Source of the DNA: Labrenzia sp. CE80
GTDB taxonomy: Bacteria > Pseudomonadota > Alphaproteobacteria > Rhizobiales > Stappiaceae
Assembly (NCBI RefSeq): GCF_009650605.1
Contig: NZ_WAJT01000001.1
Span: 372,001 to 436,000 of the forward strand
DNA length: 64,000 nucleotides
Direction: 5' to 3'
The notes below the pieces were generated by a model. It was not told where the DNA came from. It ran no database searches and saw only the letters and a list, made by a program, of their open reading frames with translations. This document shows, in pieces, positions 62,870-64,000 of the stretch (the stretch's first letter is position 1; every line of letters starts with the position of its first letter). The translations under genes were made by a program, and so were the position numbers.

Positions 62870-64000
62870 TTACGAGCGGAGCGATGCGGCCAGATCCCGT
62901 TCCGTTCGTTTTTTCCTGCTTGAAGCCGCCAGGTTTTCCTCCCTTGGGGCAGCTCCGGCAGAGCCTTGTGCCTCGTCGCCGGTCAAGATTGATGCGCGCG
63001 GCGAGAAATTGAAGAACATGGGTAGGCTGGCGGCGCCGATCGCGCCAGCGTCCTGACCGAAACTGCCAAACAACAAGTCCGGTGTTGACCGGGCTTCAGG
63101 AGCCGCTTCGGCCAATGCAATTTGAAGGTCACTCGCCAATCGTTCGCAGAATGCGCCGTCGAGATCGCCATCTATTATGACGAGCGGCACATCCAGCAGG
63201 GCCAGAGCCATACTGATCGCGGGGGTCAAGGCTGCGACGCAATCATCCAGCCATTCTGCGGCAAGTGGATCTTCTCGATCGAATGCTGCCTGCAGGTCGA
63301 GGCGCCCATTGCTTGGAAAGGTGTCCGGCGCCAGATGTCGATCAAGTGCGACGAGGGAAGCACGCGTCAGCAAAAGGTCCCAAGTTTTCTTGGGTTTGGG
63401 CGCGGTCGACAAAGTGCTGGGAGGGACCGGGATCATTGCCACATCTCCGGCGTTTCCGCCGGCGCCGCGTATGACGTCACCGCCGATACAAAGCCCTCCA
63501 CCTATCGCCGGTCCGATGAAGAGATAGAGGAAATCATCGCGTTGGCGGCCGTGCCCATAAAAGACCTCCGCCACTGTCGCTGCTGTGCCGTCGTTCTCGC
63601 GAAAGACCGGAAGGCCGGTGGCGTCTTCCATCGCTGCAGCCATATCAAAATCGTCCCAAAGCTTGAAGTTTGCTTCGGGAAGTCCGAGCTCATGGAGCCA
63701 TGCACCGAGATTGAAGGGCTGGGCGAGGCCAATCCCTGTAACCTTGCTTTGTTCCTGCTTGCTGAGAAGGCTCATCAGGTTTTCAAGATCCCTGCGGATG
63801 AGTTCCAGGGCCGCTTCCGGGGCGGGCAAGATAATGTCGTGCGTGCTCCGGCCGATGAGCTTGCCCTCAAAGTCGACGAGGACCGTTTCCAAGTTGGTGC
63901 GGTCGATGCGCACCCCGAATCCAAATGCCCCTCTGGGGGCCAACCGCAGGAGAGTGGCAGGTTGACCGCGGCCGCCGCCATGATGCTTTCCGATTTCTTC
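62870..64000 (-). CDS. ROK family transcriptional regulator (5' end outside window)
   Basis: 377 codons visible. The frame is open through the right edge and begins with GRGQPATLLRLAPRGAFGFGV, the link between a helix-turn-helix and the ROK domain in repressors of the NagC/XylR type. ROK features follow: a DGTAATVAEVFYGHG segment in place of the sugar-binding motif and IGGGLCIGGDVIRGAGGNAGDVAMIP in place of the kinase/zinc region, where the usual GHxxxxxxxxxxCxCGxxGC zinc motif is missing. It likely controls the frc operon 22 bases downstream. Confidence 0.85.
   Translation of the reverse strand, partial: EEIGKHHGGGRGQPATLLRLAPRGAFGFGVRIDRTNLETVLVDFEGKLIGRSTHDIILPAPEAALELIRRDLENLMSLLSKQEQSKVTGIGLAQPFNLGAWLHELGLPEANFKLWDDFDMAAAMEDATGLPVFRENDGTAATVAEVFYGHGRQRDDFLYLFIGPAIGGGLCIGGDVIRGAGGNAGDVAMIPVPPSTLSTAPKPKKTWDLLLTRASLVALDRHLAPDTFPSNGRLDLQAAFDREDPLAAEWLDDCVAALTPAISMALALLDVPLVIIDGDLDGAFCERLASDLQIALAEAAPEARSTPDLLFGSFGQDAGAIGAASLPMFFNFSPRASILTGDEAQGSAGAAPREENLAASSRKKRTERDLAASLRS

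Overview
The window reads as a chromosomal segment of an alphaproteobacterium, most likely a marine or plant-associated Hyphomicrobiales of the Stappia/Roseibium (Labrenzia) type. This is an inference from the Entner-Doudoroff gene set, a frc-type sugar ABC importer, a TTAA-N7-TTAA CtrA-like site, an acdS/Lrp pair and overall codon style; no rRNA or marker gene fixes the species. Coding density is high and most genes are intact. The two ends cut through a gamma-glutamyltransferase gene (left) and a ROK-family regulator (right).

Layout. 1-12.1 kb: metabolic and stress genes (ggt, an EEP nuclease, an SDR with a divergent AraC regulator, acdS with a divergent Lrp-type regulator, an ArsR/SRPBCC/DUF899 operon, GST, PhzF, a GNAT-Nudix fusion, pirin). 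12.4-16.7 kb: an ABC-2 exporter whose two genes are split by a GNAT gene, then a D,D-carboxypeptidase lipoprotein and a diguanylate cyclase. 17-25.9 kb: ilvC with a duplicated 3' end, a TetR regulator, a siderophore-interacting protein, a GGDEF-EAL protein, small metabolic genes and pdxJ. 26-31 kb: a Zur-box-preceded COG0523/DUF1826 pair, serA, a TRADD-N-associated membrane protein and a gene-poor repeat-bearing stretch. 31.7-38.6 kb: LysR, GST, a PPOX/flavoreductase fusion, ilvIH with a transcription attenuator and leader peptide, and tRNA-Lys(CUU).

39-42 kb is an accessory block: an unknown GNAT-like protein, a XRE regulator/small protein/PAS-like operon, and a VOC/HxlR pair. 42.3-46.5 kb is the most interesting part: an R-body (Reb) locus with an ECF-like sigma factor, at least three RebB-family proteins, one more RebB-like protein and three small proteins I cannot assign. 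Three copies of the same bipartite promoter-like motif, TTCACA[C/G]-N14-CGTC, sit upstream of the sigma gene, the first rebB and a later rebB. This suggests that the sigma factor drives its own gene and the R-body genes.

46.6-64 kb: trhO, a secreted repeat protein behind a CtrA-like site, an SMP-30 lactonase-like protein, ald with its Lrp regulator, three tandem glycine-zipper lipoproteins, pgi, a PilZ protein, the Entner-Doudoroff genes eda, edd and zwf, and a fructose/ribose-type ABC transporter with a ROK regulator. pgi, edd and zwf share a related TTNAATCGATTNAA-like palindrome just upstream, which would join glucose-6-phosphate entry and the Entner-Doudoroff pathway under one regulator.
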